A stretch of 64,000 bases of DNA from Reichenbachiella sp. 5M10 (GTDB taxonomy: Bacteria; Bacteroidota; Bacteroidia; Cytophagales; Cyclobacteriaceae), in contig NZ_MDGR01000007.1 in assembly GCF_002742335.1 (NCBI RefSeq), positions 3,290,501 to 3,354,500 of the forward strand. Direction: 5' to 3'. This document shows, piece by piece, positions 35,253-44,970 of this stretch. The first letter of the stretch is position 1; every line of letters starts with the position of its first letter. The notes under the pieces were generated by a model. The model made no database searches and was not told the DNA's origin. It was given only the letters and a program-made list of their open reading frames with translations. The translations under genes and the position numbers were made by a program.

Positions 35253-37475
35253 TTATTTGATCTCTTTGGATTCGGTCGAGTTGACGAATAGCACGTCACC
35301 TACGTCCTCAAACCCATCGAAGAGCTCAACTCCTTTCTGTTTGATGGCTTCTGATCGGAACCCGACAATCGTCAGGTCTGCATCCTTTGAATACTCGTTG
35401 ATCAGCTCCTTGTTGCTACGCTCAACCTCTCGCTCGATGATCGTGACGTTGTTGGCAGAGATCGGTAGCCTACCAGATTTGATAAGCTCCAGTAGCTCCT
35501 TTTTCTCCTCTTCCATCTCAGACTTTTGGACGATCACAGAGATTTTTATTTCGGCCTTTTTCCACTGGGGGTGGCCCAAAATCACATACCCCAACAAGAT
35601 CATCAAATTGGAGTTCATATAATCCGATGGTGTCACCCATATATGAATTTCGGTCTTCACCTCCAACCCTCGATCGCTACTCGCCAAAATACAAGTATCA
35701 AATCCTGACGAACGCACCATGGCGTAGTTTTCCATGATATCGGTCAAGTTCTCAGGGTTAGATTTTGAGAATTCAAATAGGATCATATTGTTTTCCTTGC
35801 CAGACACACTCGGGAGCTGCAGCGTCTGAGCAATAGCCGAAGTGTAGGATGGGGACACCATTGTATCGACGTAGACATTGCTCTCGGAGATATCTGCCAC
35901 TCGAATGAGTCGTCCAAGCTCCTCTTTGGATTGCTTGTTGGTCTCTTTCGAGAAATAACCTTTGATGAAGTGTAAATAAGTCCCAAAACCGTAGCGATGC
36001 GAAATCCACCGCATCATCTCAAAAGCCGCTGGTCTCTCAAATGCATCACCAGAGATACAAATCACGGATGGACGCCAGTTTTGATCGTCTTTGTCTGCCT
36101 TCTGAATGAAAACCTGTATCTGACGGATCAGTTGGAAAATCACCCCTTGAAAGATATTGGCCATGCCAGCCTTTTCTTTGTTGAACCGCGAAAGCGCCAA
36201 GTAAATCAATACCATGATCATCATCGAAAAGAAAGCATATGCAGCATCCATCTTGAACACCATAAACAAACACATCACTGCACCCAGAAGCGAGATGTAC
36301 CACTTGGACCGAAAGGCAGGGCGATACGAAGGATCCGCTGCAAAATGCTGAAAAAACGAGATCGTACAGATCGAGCCATACGTCACCATAAAAAACATCG
36401 AGATCACCTTTGCCACCGAATTGATATCGCCCAAAGCGACAAAAAACAAAGCGATACCTACAGTCACCAGTGTGGCGTTGATGGGTTCGTTGCTGTCTTT
36501 CTTCCCTTTATTCAAAAAAGCATTCAAACCATGACTCGGAAAAATCTTGTCCCCAGCCAACGCCTGCAATGTCCGTGGAGCCACCATGATGGATCCTAGT
36601 GCCGACGAAATCGTCGCAGCAGCCAAACCAATCGGTATGATTGCCCCCCATAGTGCGATTTTAGACATGATCAATGGATCTGATACCAGGTCCGATGGCG
36701 TAGCGTTGACCGCCAGTTTGTAAGCAATGAAGACATAGATCACCATCCCAATGAGAGTCGCCGCGAGTGTCCCCAATGGGATCGATTTTTTAGGTTCCTT
36801 CAAATCGCCAGACAAGCCCACTCCAGCAGTCATGCCTGTAAATGCCGGAAATATGATCGCGAATACCACAAAGAAATCGTCGTTGGACGGGACATGCGCC
36901 AACATATCAAACTTCTCAAGGTTGACTTGATAATCCGTACTCCCCAAGAAGAACATGACCAATGATACAAATAGTGTAAACACGACTCCATAGAGTGCCT
37001 TCATACCCAAGTCCGCGCCTTTGGTAAGCATGAGGATACTGAGTAGCACAATCGCTGGGATGCTGATCATTCGCTTGTCATAGATGACGATACCTTGAGT
37101 ATCTGCCAACCACGCGATCACTGGGTCAAAAGCTTCCGCAAATGCAATGATATAAAAGGCTACACTGATGGCCTGAGATAGATACAGGGCTACTCCGATC
37201 GATGCACCGATATTGATCCCAAAAGACCGGGAAATGATGTAATACTCTCCTCCCCCCTCTACTTTTTGATTGGTCGCAATCTCAGCGATAGACATAGCTG
37301 TCGGTACAGTCACAAGGTGCCCAATCAATACGATCGCCAATGTACCCAAGAAGCCGACACTACCTACCGCATAGCCAAACCTCAAAAACATCACCGCACC
37401 GAGTATGGTAGATATCGCCGTAAAAAACACGGGCAATGTCCCAAAATTAGCTTTCTTCTTTACCAGTTCTTTCAT
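35253..37475 (-). CDS. SLC12-type cation-chloride cotransporter-like permease
   Basis: This 740-residue protein has about twelve TM helices in residues 15-440 and a large cytoplasmic C-terminus. TM1 ('ILGAVMFLRFGYAVGSVGF') and the loop 'GEYYIISRSFG' match the SLC12/NKCC branch of the APC superfamily rather than amino acid permeases. The C-terminal domain includes 'DLTIVGF', as in the regulatory domain of cation-chloride cotransporters. It probably moves chloride with sodium and/or potassium. Only 2 bp separate it from each operon neighbour. Branch assignment is good; ions are inferred. Confidence 0.85.
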   Translation of the reverse strand: MKELVKKKANFGTLPVFFTAISTILGAVMFLRFGYAVGSVGFLGTLAIVLIGHLVTVPTAMSIAEIATNQKVEGGGEYYIISRSFGINIGASIGVALYLSQAISVAFYIIAFAEAFDPVIAWLADTQGIVIYDKRMISIPAIVLLSILMLTKGADLGMKALYGVVFTLFVSLVMFFLGSTDYQVNLEKFDMLAHVPSNDDFFVVFAIIFPAFTGMTAGVGLSGDLKEPKKSIPLGTLAATLIGMVIYVFIAYKLAVNATPSDLVSDPLIMSKIALWGAIIPIGLAAATISSALGSIMVAPRTLQALAGDKIFPSHGLNAFLNKGKKDSNEPINATLVTVGIALFFVALGDINSVAKVISMFFMVTYGSICTISFFQHFAADPSYRPAFRSKWYISLLGAVMCLFMVFKMDAAYAFFSMMIMVLIYLALSRFNKEKAGMANIFQGVIFQLIRQIQVFIQKADKDDQNWRPSVICISGDAFERPAAFEMMRWISHRYGFGTYLHFIKGYFSKETNKQSKEELGRLIRVADISESNVYVDTMVSPSYTSAIAQTLQLPSVSGKENNMILFEFSKSNPENLTDIMENYAMVRSSGFDTCILASSDRGLEVKTEIHIWVTPSDYMNSNLMILLGYVILGHPQWKKAEIKISVIVQKSEMEEEKKELLELIKSGRLPISANNVTIIEREVERSNKELINEYSKDADLTIVGFRSEAIKQKGVELFDGFEDVGDVLFVNSTESKEIK

Positions 37476-37477
37476 TT

Positions 37478-40210
37478 CTATTTCTTTAGTCGCATGCGCT
37501 TGAATACTTCCCCTGCACTGACGAACAACTCGTACTCTTCACTACTCTCGTGGTACAACACAGCTAGTTTGTGCTTGGTCTTCAAAGGCTGACGGTGCAG
37601 CAATCCTCCATCCATACGATACATCCATGCGGTTTCGTTGACCGAGTCTATCACAATGATCACACGATTGTCTTCACTGAAGGTATAGTACTGGTATTCC
37701 AAATTGTCCGCAGGTGACTCGATCACGAACAAACTCTCTAGGTCCTCTCCAAAAAACTCTACACTCCCCTTCTTGTTTCGTACGACGATGAAATTTTCTC
37801 CGTCATTTGAGCCGATCAACTGGAAATTCTCTTGTGCATCGTCCTTACGTAATTGTCCTTTTCGGATGACCTCCCCTAGCAAGTTGAACACGATGAGGCC
37901 TCCGTTGCTGGTCATTGCACTGATTTCAGTTGTTTTGGGACTAGCGCCTTTCTCAATGTGCAGCGGGCTGGAAATCGGACCGTGCAGATCCAACGGAAAC
38001 CCATCTCTAGCAGACCCTCTACGCTCCATTCCATATGCGACTCCATTGTCCTGCAAGAACATCATGTAGTCGTTGGTCTTGACACGCAAGTGCACACCTC
38101 CCATGACCGGTTCACCTGCCAGCTTGATCGGATTCCACCCTTTGAGTTCTTTGCCTGTTTTGTCCATCAGATAGTAAAACCCTTTTTCAGTAGCAACCAG
38201 TATGCGGTAGTTTTTCGAATTGTCATAATCAATCAACGAGAGGAATTTGATCGGTTCGCTCGCCTTGATTTTCTTAGGATAGCCAGGGATATACGCTCCT
38301 GTACGATCCACTACATGCACTTCTTGAGAAGTCGAAAAGAGGTACTGCAGCTTCCCATTTTTATAGTAATCAATCTGTAGTACGGGACTCGTCAACACCT
38401 CAGCCAAGGGGATTTCCAACACACGACGGTTGTTTGCCGCCACCAAACTCAAGCGATACAATGAATCCTGCACCATCAATTCCAGCGTACGGTCGTTGTG
38501 GTTGCGCACCGCATAGGGCTTGGTGATCAATGGGGCTTCAAACGCCAGTTCTCCAGCCAACTCAAACTCCTGTGGACGCTGATGCTCGGTCAACTGACCT
38601 GGATGGCGCACACTCACGTTGGTGTAAAACTTATTGTCCACTCCTGTAAACTGAATCGCACCGTATTCGAGCTGCTTGAGTACCGGTTTGTTTTCTTCGA
38701 TGTATCGGCTCCACTCGTCATTGAAAGTAGTCCCCATCACACCCCAGAGTCCCGAAGACTTGACATACACACTGAGATTTGCATCATCATTGGTCGATTC
38801 CAAAAACGCATTCGTCTTGATGGATTTTCGCCATGTATTTTCCGCATCAATGTCGTCAATCAACACCTCCAATGCGTGCTGTGTATTGCCAATGAATACA
38901 AAATCCCGTCCCACATAGTAGTAGCTCGTCGCAAACCCCTCAAACAAATCACCAAACATCCTCGCAGGCAACTCGTCGAGCATGATCTCACCGATGATGC
39001 GGTTGGCATATGTCTCGTGATAAAACGACGTATCAGGGTTCGCATCCTTGGCCAACAGCTCGAGGTAATTTTCCGCACGGATCATGTCTTTGTGCTTGAT
39101 GCAAAATATCTTTTCCCTGTCTAAATTCTTTTTGGACTCCAGTACAAACAGGCCGATTTCACTGTCCACAAACTCATAGAATTTATCTACATCAAATCCA
39201 TATTTGTTTTCGATCTCTCCTATGCGTGTCAGCTGTCCAGGGTTATGCTTTCGCCAATAGTTTTTGAGTCCCTTGTGCCAGTCCCTCACCTCATCAAAGG
39301 ACATATGTATCACCAATGACGAGCGATCGGGCACCACATTTTTCATCTCAAACCCAGTCCCCTGTACTCCCAAAAAAGAAGAGAGGTAGTTGACATGCGC
39401 AGTATCGATATACGAGAATCCGGAAAACTCCAAGTCTGAGTTTTCAACCGTCACATCGAGATAGATCAAATCCGTCAGCCACTTGAGATTGCTCCCGTTG
39501 ACATCTATAGGGTCGACAAAGTGATGCACGAAGCTATTGAGTTCCTGCATATTGATATAAAGCCTTCCTTCGCCCAGAACGGTTTGATTACTGGTTGACT
39601 CTAGCGCGATATTACGTGTATAGGGGTTGGGCAATTTGCCCTCCAAACTTCGGATCGCGTCATCCACCAAAAACGGCGAAAAACTCATAATCAAGTAGTT
39701 GCGATAGAAAATATAGGCCAGCTGAATCTCTCCCTTTTTAAATTCCGTGATGGTATAGCCCTGGTAGATTCGCTCACTTTTTCTAAATCCCTCCACTTCG
39801 GTGAGGTAATCCACTGCCTTCGCCAAGAAATCATGTTGCTTGAGAGCCGAGACCTCCATGATGTAGAGGTTTGCAAGTCTCCCCTGAGCACCTTGGTGTA
39901 CTGATATCAACAAGTCATTTTCGCCAACGATACGTTGGATATTGAAACCTCCACCGATCAGTGAATCCAAACTGTCGAGCGAGGCACCTACTTGTGTCAA
40001 CTCGGGCAAGCGTTTGAGATTTACGAGCACCTTCTTCTTCTCATCAGACGACAGCAGTCTCGCCCAGTTGGTTGGCTGAAACACCAGGATGGAATTCTGA
40101 GGAACAAAAGACCATTTGGTAATACTGGCATAGTGCAAATGAAAATAAAAATAGATGCCAGATCCGATCAGAACTAGAAATACGGGAAGTAGGATAAGGG
40201 TTCTTTTCAC
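37478..40210 (-). CDS. Large membrane-anchored protein of unknown function (DUF3352-like N-terminal half)
   Basis: This 910-residue product starts from the GTG at 40210, which gives an uncleaved N-terminal TM anchor (MKRTLILLPVFLVLIGSGIYFYF); a TTG at 40255 would add 15 residues. Residues 40-530 resemble DUF3352-type proteins ('VPQNSILVFQP', 'MSFSPFLVDDAIRSL', 'YYYVGRDFVFIGNT'). Residues 580-910 look like a beta-propeller built of short repeats ('FYYLMDKTGKELKGW', 'LIVFNLLGEVIRKG'). It is probably periplasmic with an inner-membrane anchor. The stop is 2 bp before the cotransporter start, so the two are cotranscribed. Function unknown. Confidence 0.8.
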   Translation of the reverse strand: MKRTLILLPVFLVLIGSGIYFYFHLHYASITKWSFVPQNSILVFQPTNWARLLSSDEKKKVLVNLKRLPELTQVGASLDSLDSLIGGGFNIQRIVGENDLLISVHQGAQGRLANLYIMEVSALKQHDFLAKAVDYLTEVEGFRKSERIYQGYTITEFKKGEIQLAYIFYRNYLIMSFSPFLVDDAIRSLEGKLPNPYTRNIALESTSNQTVLGEGRLYINMQELNSFVHHFVDPIDVNGSNLKWLTDLIYLDVTVENSDLEFSGFSYIDTAHVNYLSSFLGVQGTGFEMKNVVPDRSSLVIHMSFDEVRDWHKGLKNYWRKHNPGQLTRIGEIENKYGFDVDKFYEFVDSEIGLFVLESKKNLDREKIFCIKHKDMIRAENYLELLAKDANPDTSFYHETYANRIIGEIMLDELPARMFGDLFEGFATSYYYVGRDFVFIGNTQHALEVLIDDIDAENTWRKSIKTNAFLESTNDDANLSVYVKSSGLWGVMGTTFNDEWSRYIEENKPVLKQLEYGAIQFTGVDNKFYTNVSVRHPGQLTEHQRPQEFELAGELAFEAPLITKPYAVRNHNDRTLELMVQDSLYRLSLVAANNRRVLEIPLAEVLTSPVLQIDYYKNGKLQYLFSTSQEVHVVDRTGAYIPGYPKKIKASEPIKFLSLIDYDNSKNYRILVATEKGFYYLMDKTGKELKGWNPIKLAGEPVMGGVHLRVKTNDYMMFLQDNGVAYGMERRGSARDGFPLDLHGPISSPLHIEKGASPKTTEISAMTSNGGLIVFNLLGEVIRKGQLRKDDAQENFQLIGSNDGENFIVVRNKKGSVEFFGEDLESLFVIESPADNLEYQYYTFSEDNRVIIVIDSVNETAWMYRMDGGLLHRQPLKTKHKLAVLYHESSEEYELFVSAGEVFKRMRLKK

Positions 40211-40316
40211 ACGCGTCTTTTTCTGCAAATTATTCAGTGCAACATACTTATGCAACTATGGCTTCATAGTTATTTGCAATGCCCCAAGAAGACACTACTC
40301 GTCAGTCAAAAACGGG

Positions 40317-41639
40317 TTACTTTCGTTTCAATCTAGACATTATGCTACTGGATTTCTCTTCTCTTTCCTTAGACTCCTCCTTCTTCTTGGGCTCTCTATC
40401 TTGCTTAGACCTATCCTCTGCTACCGGAGTAGCATCCACTTTGAATTCTACCTTCTTCCTCGGCGCTACCTCTCTCCGTGCAGGCCGATCTTCTTCGGAG
40501 CGCTTGCTCCCATCATAAAGCTCATATTCCAACAATCGACAGTCGATCTTGGCATTTTGAAATTCCGTACGGCTCTTGGTTCTCAACCCGATGACCTTGG
40601 CCAGACTCGTATTTCCTGTGAAAATATACCCCATCTTCCCCTTGCAGGATTGTTTGAAAAAGTCCCCAATATCCTTGTACACAGATTTGAGCATTTCTTC
40701 CTCGCCGAGTCGCTCTCCATACTCAGGATTGAGCATGATCACCCCTGGGCCCTGAGGGATAGGAGATTGTTCGAAGGGTACCTTTTCAAATGTAATCATA
40801 TGCTCCACCCCTGCAGTTTTGGCATTTTGACGCGCTGCATCGATCGCATCCCCATTCCAATCCGTCGCGACAATCTTTGATTTAATCTTATCTTTGATGT
40901 GCACTTTGGCTAGAGCGTCCTTCCACAATTGGTTGTCATAGCCCAAAATGTGCATGAACCCAAAGTTGCGACGCTTGTACCCCGGAGGCACCTCAGCCGC
41001 CATCAAAGCCGCCTCTATCGCCAGTGTCCCACTCCCACACATCGGGTTGACAAAGCTCCCCTTGTCATCACTCCACTCCGCCGATAAAAGGCACGCACTT
41101 GCAAGCGCTTCGATCATCGGTGCCTTGAAGGGGATCTTGCGGTACCCATGCTTGGCAATCGTTTCTCCCGATGTATCGATGTACACATGTACTTTATTGA
41201 GGTACCAATAGAGATAGACGACTGTTCGGTCACGTTCTTTACCCGAATCAGGCCGTTCGCCATTTTCTTCCTGCATCCTATCGACGATAGCATCCTTGAG
41301 CTTGAGGTTCGCAAACCGCACATCAAGGATAAAGTCGTTCTTGACGAAGGATTGAATAGATACATAACCCTTTGCAGGAATGATTTTGTGCCACGGAATC
41401 TTCTTCGCCTCCTCGTACAAATTGTCTGGTGTCGTCGCTTCAAAAGATTTGATCAACCACAACACACGGGATGCAGTACGTAGATGCAAATTGAGATCGA
41501 TGACTTCTTTCCACCCCCCTTCGACAGTCACACCACTTTTATCCGTTTTGAGAATACGGTAGCCACGACCTTCTACTTCCTTTTTGAGGAGTGGCGCAAT
41601 GCTGGGCTGACAGTTGATGACTAATTTGGATTGACGCAT
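40317..41639 (-). CDS. THUMP-domain class I RNA methyltransferase (RlmL/Trm14-like)
   Basis: This product has 440 residues from the ATG at 41639 (MRQSKLVINC); an upstream frame extension to 41696 is hydrophobic and unlikely. Residues 5-155 hold the ferredoxin-like and THUMP RNA-binding domains, and residues 160-375 a Rossmann methyltransferase with 'NPMCGSGTLAIEAAL' (motif I region) and 'MLNPEYGERLG' (the NPPY-type catalytic loop, here NPEY). It probably makes m2G in 23S rRNA, like the N-terminal half of RlmL. The last 65 residues are a highly charged Lys/Glu/Arg tail. Confidence 0.9.
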   Translation of the reverse strand: MRQSKLVINCQPSIAPLLKKEVEGRGYRILKTDKSGVTVEGGWKEVIDLNLHLRTASRVLWLIKSFEATTPDNLYEEAKKIPWHKIIPAKGYVSIQSFVKNDFILDVRFANLKLKDAIVDRMQEENGERPDSGKERDRTVVYLYWYLNKVHVYIDTSGETIAKHGYRKIPFKAPMIEALASACLLSAEWSDDKGSFVNPMCGSGTLAIEAALMAAEVPPGYKRRNFGFMHILGYDNQLWKDALAKVHIKDKIKSKIVATDWNGDAIDAARQNAKTAGVEHMITFEKVPFEQSPIPQGPGVIMLNPEYGERLGEEEMLKSVYKDIGDFFKQSCKGKMGYIFTGNTSLAKVIGLRTKSRTEFQNAKIDCRLLEYELYDGSKRSEEDRPARREVAPRKKVEFKVDATPVAEDRSKQDREPKKKEESKEREEKSSSIMSRLKRK

Positions 41640-41746
41640 GAATGCTTGAGTTAAAAGTGAAAAGATCAAAAGTAAAAAGCTGAAAATCGCAAGCACAAGA
41701 CTAGCCTCTTGGCATACTTTGCCTCTTTCAACTTTCTACTCCTTAG

Positions 41747-43105
41747 TTATTTAGAAAAATACTGATGAAACCAAGCGATGGTCTGGATTCCTTTGTAATA
41801 ATTGAACAATCCATAGCTCTCGTTTGGAGAATGAATGGCATCCTCATCCAGCCCCATACCCAACAGGACAGTGTCGACCTTGAGCACTTCAGAAAATAAC
41901 GCTACGATCGGAATACTCCCCCCATCTCTAGTTGGTATTGGTGTTTTCCCCCAAGCCTTCTCTATCGCTTCGCTTGCCGCTTTGTAGCCTTTGGCCTCTG
42001 TAGGTGTCACCGCAGGGTTGCCACCATGATGTGGGGACACCTTCACTTTGACATAGTCAGGCGCGATGCTTTCGATGTGCCTTTTTATCATTTCAGTGAT
42101 TTCAGTATGCTCCTGATTGGGCACGAGGCGCGTAGATATTTTGGCGTAAGCCTTAGAGGGCAATACCGTCTTGGCACCCTCACCCGTATAGCCTCCCCAG
42201 ATACCGTTGACATCCAGTGTCGGACGAATCCCCACTCGCTCCAGTGTAGTGTACCCTTCTTCACCTTTGACCGCTTCGATACCCAAATCCTTCTTGTATT
42301 CATCGAGACTAAAAGGTGCTTTGTTCAAATCCTCTCTTTCGGCCTGCGTGAGTTCTACGACTTTGTCATAAAAGCCTGGGATCGTCACTTTACCGGTTTC
42401 GTCCATCAGAGACGAAATCATCGTGCAGAGTGTATTGATTGGATTGGCCACTCCACCGCCGTATACTCCGGAGTGAAGGTCACGATTTGGACCTGTCACT
42501 TCTACCTCTAGGTAGCTGAGGCCTTTGAGGCCTACAGTGATCGACGGATGCTCGTTGCTGATGATACTCGTGTCAGAGATGAGGATCACATCCGACTTGA
42601 GTTTTTCTTTGTTGGCCTTGACGAAGTCTCCGAGGTTGTCAGAACCGACCTCTTCCTCTCCCTCGATCATGAACTTGACATTGCACGGTAGTTCGTCACA
42701 GGCGACCATCGCCTCGAAGGCCTTGACATGCATATACATCTGGCCTTTGTCATCGCAGGCTCCTCGGGCATAGATCCGCTCGTCTTTGATCACAGGTTCG
42801 AAAGGAGGCGAATCCCACAGCTCATACGGATCAGCAGGCTGCACATCATAGTGACCATACACCAATACGGTAGGCTTGGCTAGATCGATGATTTTCTCTG
42901 CGTACACGATTGGATGCCCCGGTGTCTCACAGATCTCGACATTATCCGCACCGATTTTTTCAAAGTTCGCCTTCAAAAATTCCGCAGCTTTTCGCACATC
43001 ACCTTTGAACTTAGAATCCGCACTCACAGACGGGATTCTGAGCAGATCCAGCAGCTCGTCCAAAAACCTTTGTTTATTCTCTTCTAAATATTGTATTGAT
43101 TTCAT
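41747..43105 (-). CDS. M20-family dipeptidase (CNDP-like metallopeptidase)
   Basis: This 452-residue cytoplasmic protein has the di-zinc site of M20 enzymes: His and catalytic Asp in 'VYGHYDVQPADP', the bridging Asp in 'ARGACDDKGQ', and the Glu pair in 'IEGEEEVGS' (general base and ligand). The dimerisation domain spans about residues 190-350 ('SYLEVEVTGPNRDLHSGVYG'). Closest relatives are cytosolic non-specific dipeptidases, which cut Xaa-Xaa dipeptides. Monocistronic in appearance. Confidence 0.94.
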   Translation of the reverse strand: MKSIQYLEENKQRFLDELLDLLRIPSVSADSKFKGDVRKAAEFLKANFEKIGADNVEICETPGHPIVYAEKIIDLAKPTVLVYGHYDVQPADPYELWDSPPFEPVIKDERIYARGACDDKGQMYMHVKAFEAMVACDELPCNVKFMIEGEEEVGSDNLGDFVKANKEKLKSDVILISDTSIISNEHPSITVGLKGLSYLEVEVTGPNRDLHSGVYGGGVANPINTLCTMISSLMDETGKVTIPGFYDKVVELTQAEREDLNKAPFSLDEYKKDLGIEAVKGEEGYTTLERVGIRPTLDVNGIWGGYTGEGAKTVLPSKAYAKISTRLVPNQEHTEITEMIKRHIESIAPDYVKVKVSPHHGGNPAVTPTEAKGYKAASEAIEKAWGKTPIPTRDGGSIPIVALFSEVLKVDTVLLGMGLDEDAIHSPNESYGLFNYYKGIQTIAWFHQYFSK

Positions 43106-43152
43106 ATTTCTGGGTTAAAAATTCTTAAAGTTAAAAGTTAGAAAGTTGATGG

Positions 43153-43496
43153 TTAGAAAGTTTTGATTAGGCCACAGAGTGGTTTAGAGATTTCCGATGA
43201 AAGAAGGCAAAGCCTGTCAAAATTTGTCTTATTGATTTTTTCAACTCAAACCCCAACAAAAGCATCGCTCCTACTTCGCCAGGCGAACCTTTGGCATAAA
43301 AAAGAAATTGCCTAAACTCATTGTTCGTTCTTCGCTCAAAGCCCTCTGCGATATTATTCATGATAGAAACTAAAGCTCTTTCGATCTGATTCTTAACACC
43401 AAAAGCACCCTGAGTTCCGAATAGGCTGTAAATCTCTACAGTCAGTGCTTTGGCCGTTTGCCAAGAAAGAATATCCTCAAACCGTTCGATTTTCAT
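43153..43496 (-). pseudogene. Four-helix-bundle (S23-type) protein gene with C-terminal frameshift
   Basis: The first 80 codons match the 'four helix bundle protein' family ('SWQTAKALTVEIYSLF', 'IERALVSIMNNIAEGFER'). The annotatable frame then runs to a TAA at 43167 with an unlike tail. In the -1 frame after the A6 run (T6 at 43237-43242 on the plus strand) the expected ending appears: 'NKTNFDRLCLLSSEISKPLCGLIKTF', stopping at 43155-43153. One missing A would therefore explain a 109-residue odd-ended product in place of a normal 113-residue one. It is a frameshift mutation, a sequencing error in a homopolymer, or slippage. Confidence 0.75.
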
Positions 43497-43513
43497 ATCA
43501 GCCCCTTTTCACT

Positions 43514-44329
43514 TTATGACTTTATACTTTCCACTAGCGGCTTCATTTCCTGCTGCAGCTTCAAAGCCTCTTCTCTCGCCTTGTCGGCAAAGTCCTCACC
43601 ACTAGACGCATAGATAATGCCCCGTGTCGAGTTGATCAAGAGGCCACATTGGCTATTCATGCCATACTTACAGACTTCCTGCAAATCCCCCCCTTGGGCT
43701 CCTACGCCTGGCACGAGCAAGAAATGGTCGGGTATCGTCTTGCGAATATCTGTGAGGTACTCTGGGCGAGTGGCTCCTACTACGTACATCATATTTTGGT
43801 CACTCCCCCACGTTTTGGAAGTCGCTAGGACATGCTGGTAGAGGGGTTTACCGTCCGCTTCGAGAAACTGAAAATCCTTGCCTCCCTCGTTGGAAGTCAC
43901 CCCGAGCAATATCACCCATTTGTCCTTGAACTGGAGAAATGGCTTGACCGAATCTGACCCCATATAGGGAGCCACGGTCACCGAATCAAAATCCATGTTC
44001 TCAAAAAAAGCTCTGGCATAGAGCGCTGAGGTATTGCCTATGTCTCCCCTCTTGGCATCTGCAATGGTAAAAATCTCGTTGGGAATATAATCTATCGTCT
44101 TTTCGAGGGATTCCCAGCCTTTGGCCCCCATAGCCTCGTAAAACGCAATATTGGGCTTGTAGGCTACCGCCAAGTCTTTGGTGGCATCTATGATCTGCTT
44201 GTTGAACTCAAAAACGGGGTCCTCACTCTCCAGTAAATGCGAGGGGATTTTGTTGATATCAGTATCCAGCCCTACGCACAAAAAAGATTGCTTCTGCTGA
44301 ATCTGCTCGAAAAGAAATTCTTTGGTCAT
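43514..44329 (-). CDS. pyrF: Orotidine 5'-phosphate decarboxylase
   Basis: This 271-residue protein belongs to the longer (type 2) OMP decarboxylase branch. The catalytic array Asp91-x-Lys93-x-x-Asp96 is in '[13 protein letters not shown]', the substrate-binding start is 'FLCVGLDTD', and the phosphate-binding loop is '[11 protein letters not shown]'. It converts OMP to UMP, the last step of de novo pyrimidine synthesis. No other pyr gene is nearby. Divergent from the toxin-antitoxin pair. Confidence 0.97.
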   Translation of the reverse strand: MTKEFLFEQIQQKQSFLCVGLDTDINKIPSHLLESEDPVFEFNKQIIDATKDLAVAYKPNIAFYEAMGAKGWESLEKTIDYIPNEIFTIADAKRGDIGNTSALYARAFFENMDFDSVTVAPYMGSDSVKPFLQFKDKWVILLGVTSNEGGKDFQFLEADGKPLYQHVLATSKTWGSDQNMMYVVGATRPEYLTDIRKTIPDHFLLVPGVGAQGGDLQEVCKYGMNSQCGLLINSTRGIIYASSGEDFADKAREEALKLQQEMKPLVESIKS

Positions 44330-44404
44330 GGCGCAAAAATAAGGATAGCTAAATCAAAAATTAGGGATTCACAGTTCTAATTAAAATAAGTAATTTTGCA
44401 AGCT

Positions 44405-44707
44405 ATGGATTCAATATTGATACGGCCGAAAAATCAAAAAGAACTGGACTACATCGTAGAGTTGCTCCAAAATATCGGTGCGGCCCACAAAACAGTCAGC
44501 GAGGAAGCTACTGAAGAATTTGAAATGGCCATGATGATGAAAGCCGCCATCAGCACGACGGGGATCATTCGAGAAGAACGGGCAGCCAGCCCACTATCCG
44601 ACCTACAAAAGGAGCTATTGAACCAAAGTGACGAGGACATCAAAAACAAGTTGATCGTCACAGATATGAAAATCCAAACCGAAGAAGAAGAATGGTTAAA
44701 TCAGTAA
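44405..44707 (+). CDS. Antitoxin-like protein of a RelE/ParE-type pair
   Basis: This 100-residue acidic, helical protein starts at the ATG at 44405 (an in-frame TTG at 44396 is possible). It has an N-terminal beta/helix segment ('ILIRPKNQKELDYIVELLQ') and a Glu-rich flexible tail, the usual shape of a toxin-neutralising antitoxin. Its 3' end overlaps the toxin gene by 16 bp. No DNA-binding domain is obvious. The assignment rests mainly on position. Confidence 0.72.
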   Translation: MDSILIRPKNQKELDYIVELLQNIGAAHKTVSEEATEEFEMAMMMKAAISTTGIIREERAASPLSDLQKELLNQSDEDIKNKLIVTDMKIQTEEEEWLNQ

Positions 44708-44967
44708 TCTGGACCCTCACTGCGCGACAAGCCCGTCAAGACATCTTAGAAAAAATATATCAACAAACCGGAGACAAAGAAGAGTGTCGCAAGTTCACGC
44801 TACTCCTCAAACTCCACCTCAAATACATCGCCAAATACAATTTTGCAGGCATCGAATCAGAGTACCCTAGCACGCGAGAGACCACCTGTGGAGAATATCG
44901 ACTCTTTTATAAAATCCGCTCAGGATCGATCAACATTACCGGACTATTCGAAAGCGAGAACCAGTAG
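44692..44967 (+). CDS. RelE/ParE-superfamily toxin
   Basis: This 91-residue basic protein has the RelE/ParE layout: 'VIWTLTARQARQDILEKIYQQTG', a central helix, then 'REYPST'-like and 'GEYRLFYKIRSGSINITGLFES' C-terminal strands. ParE toxins inhibit gyrase and RelE toxins cut mRNA at ribosomes; the sequence does not decide which. It overlaps the antitoxin and ends 3 bp before a radical SAM gene, so all three are probably cotranscribed. Confidence 0.8.
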   Translation: MVKSVIWTLTARQARQDILEKIYQQTGDKEECRKFTLLLKLHLKYIAKYNFAGIESEYPSTRETTCGEYRLFYKIRSGSINITGLFESENQ

Positions 44968-44970
44968 TCT

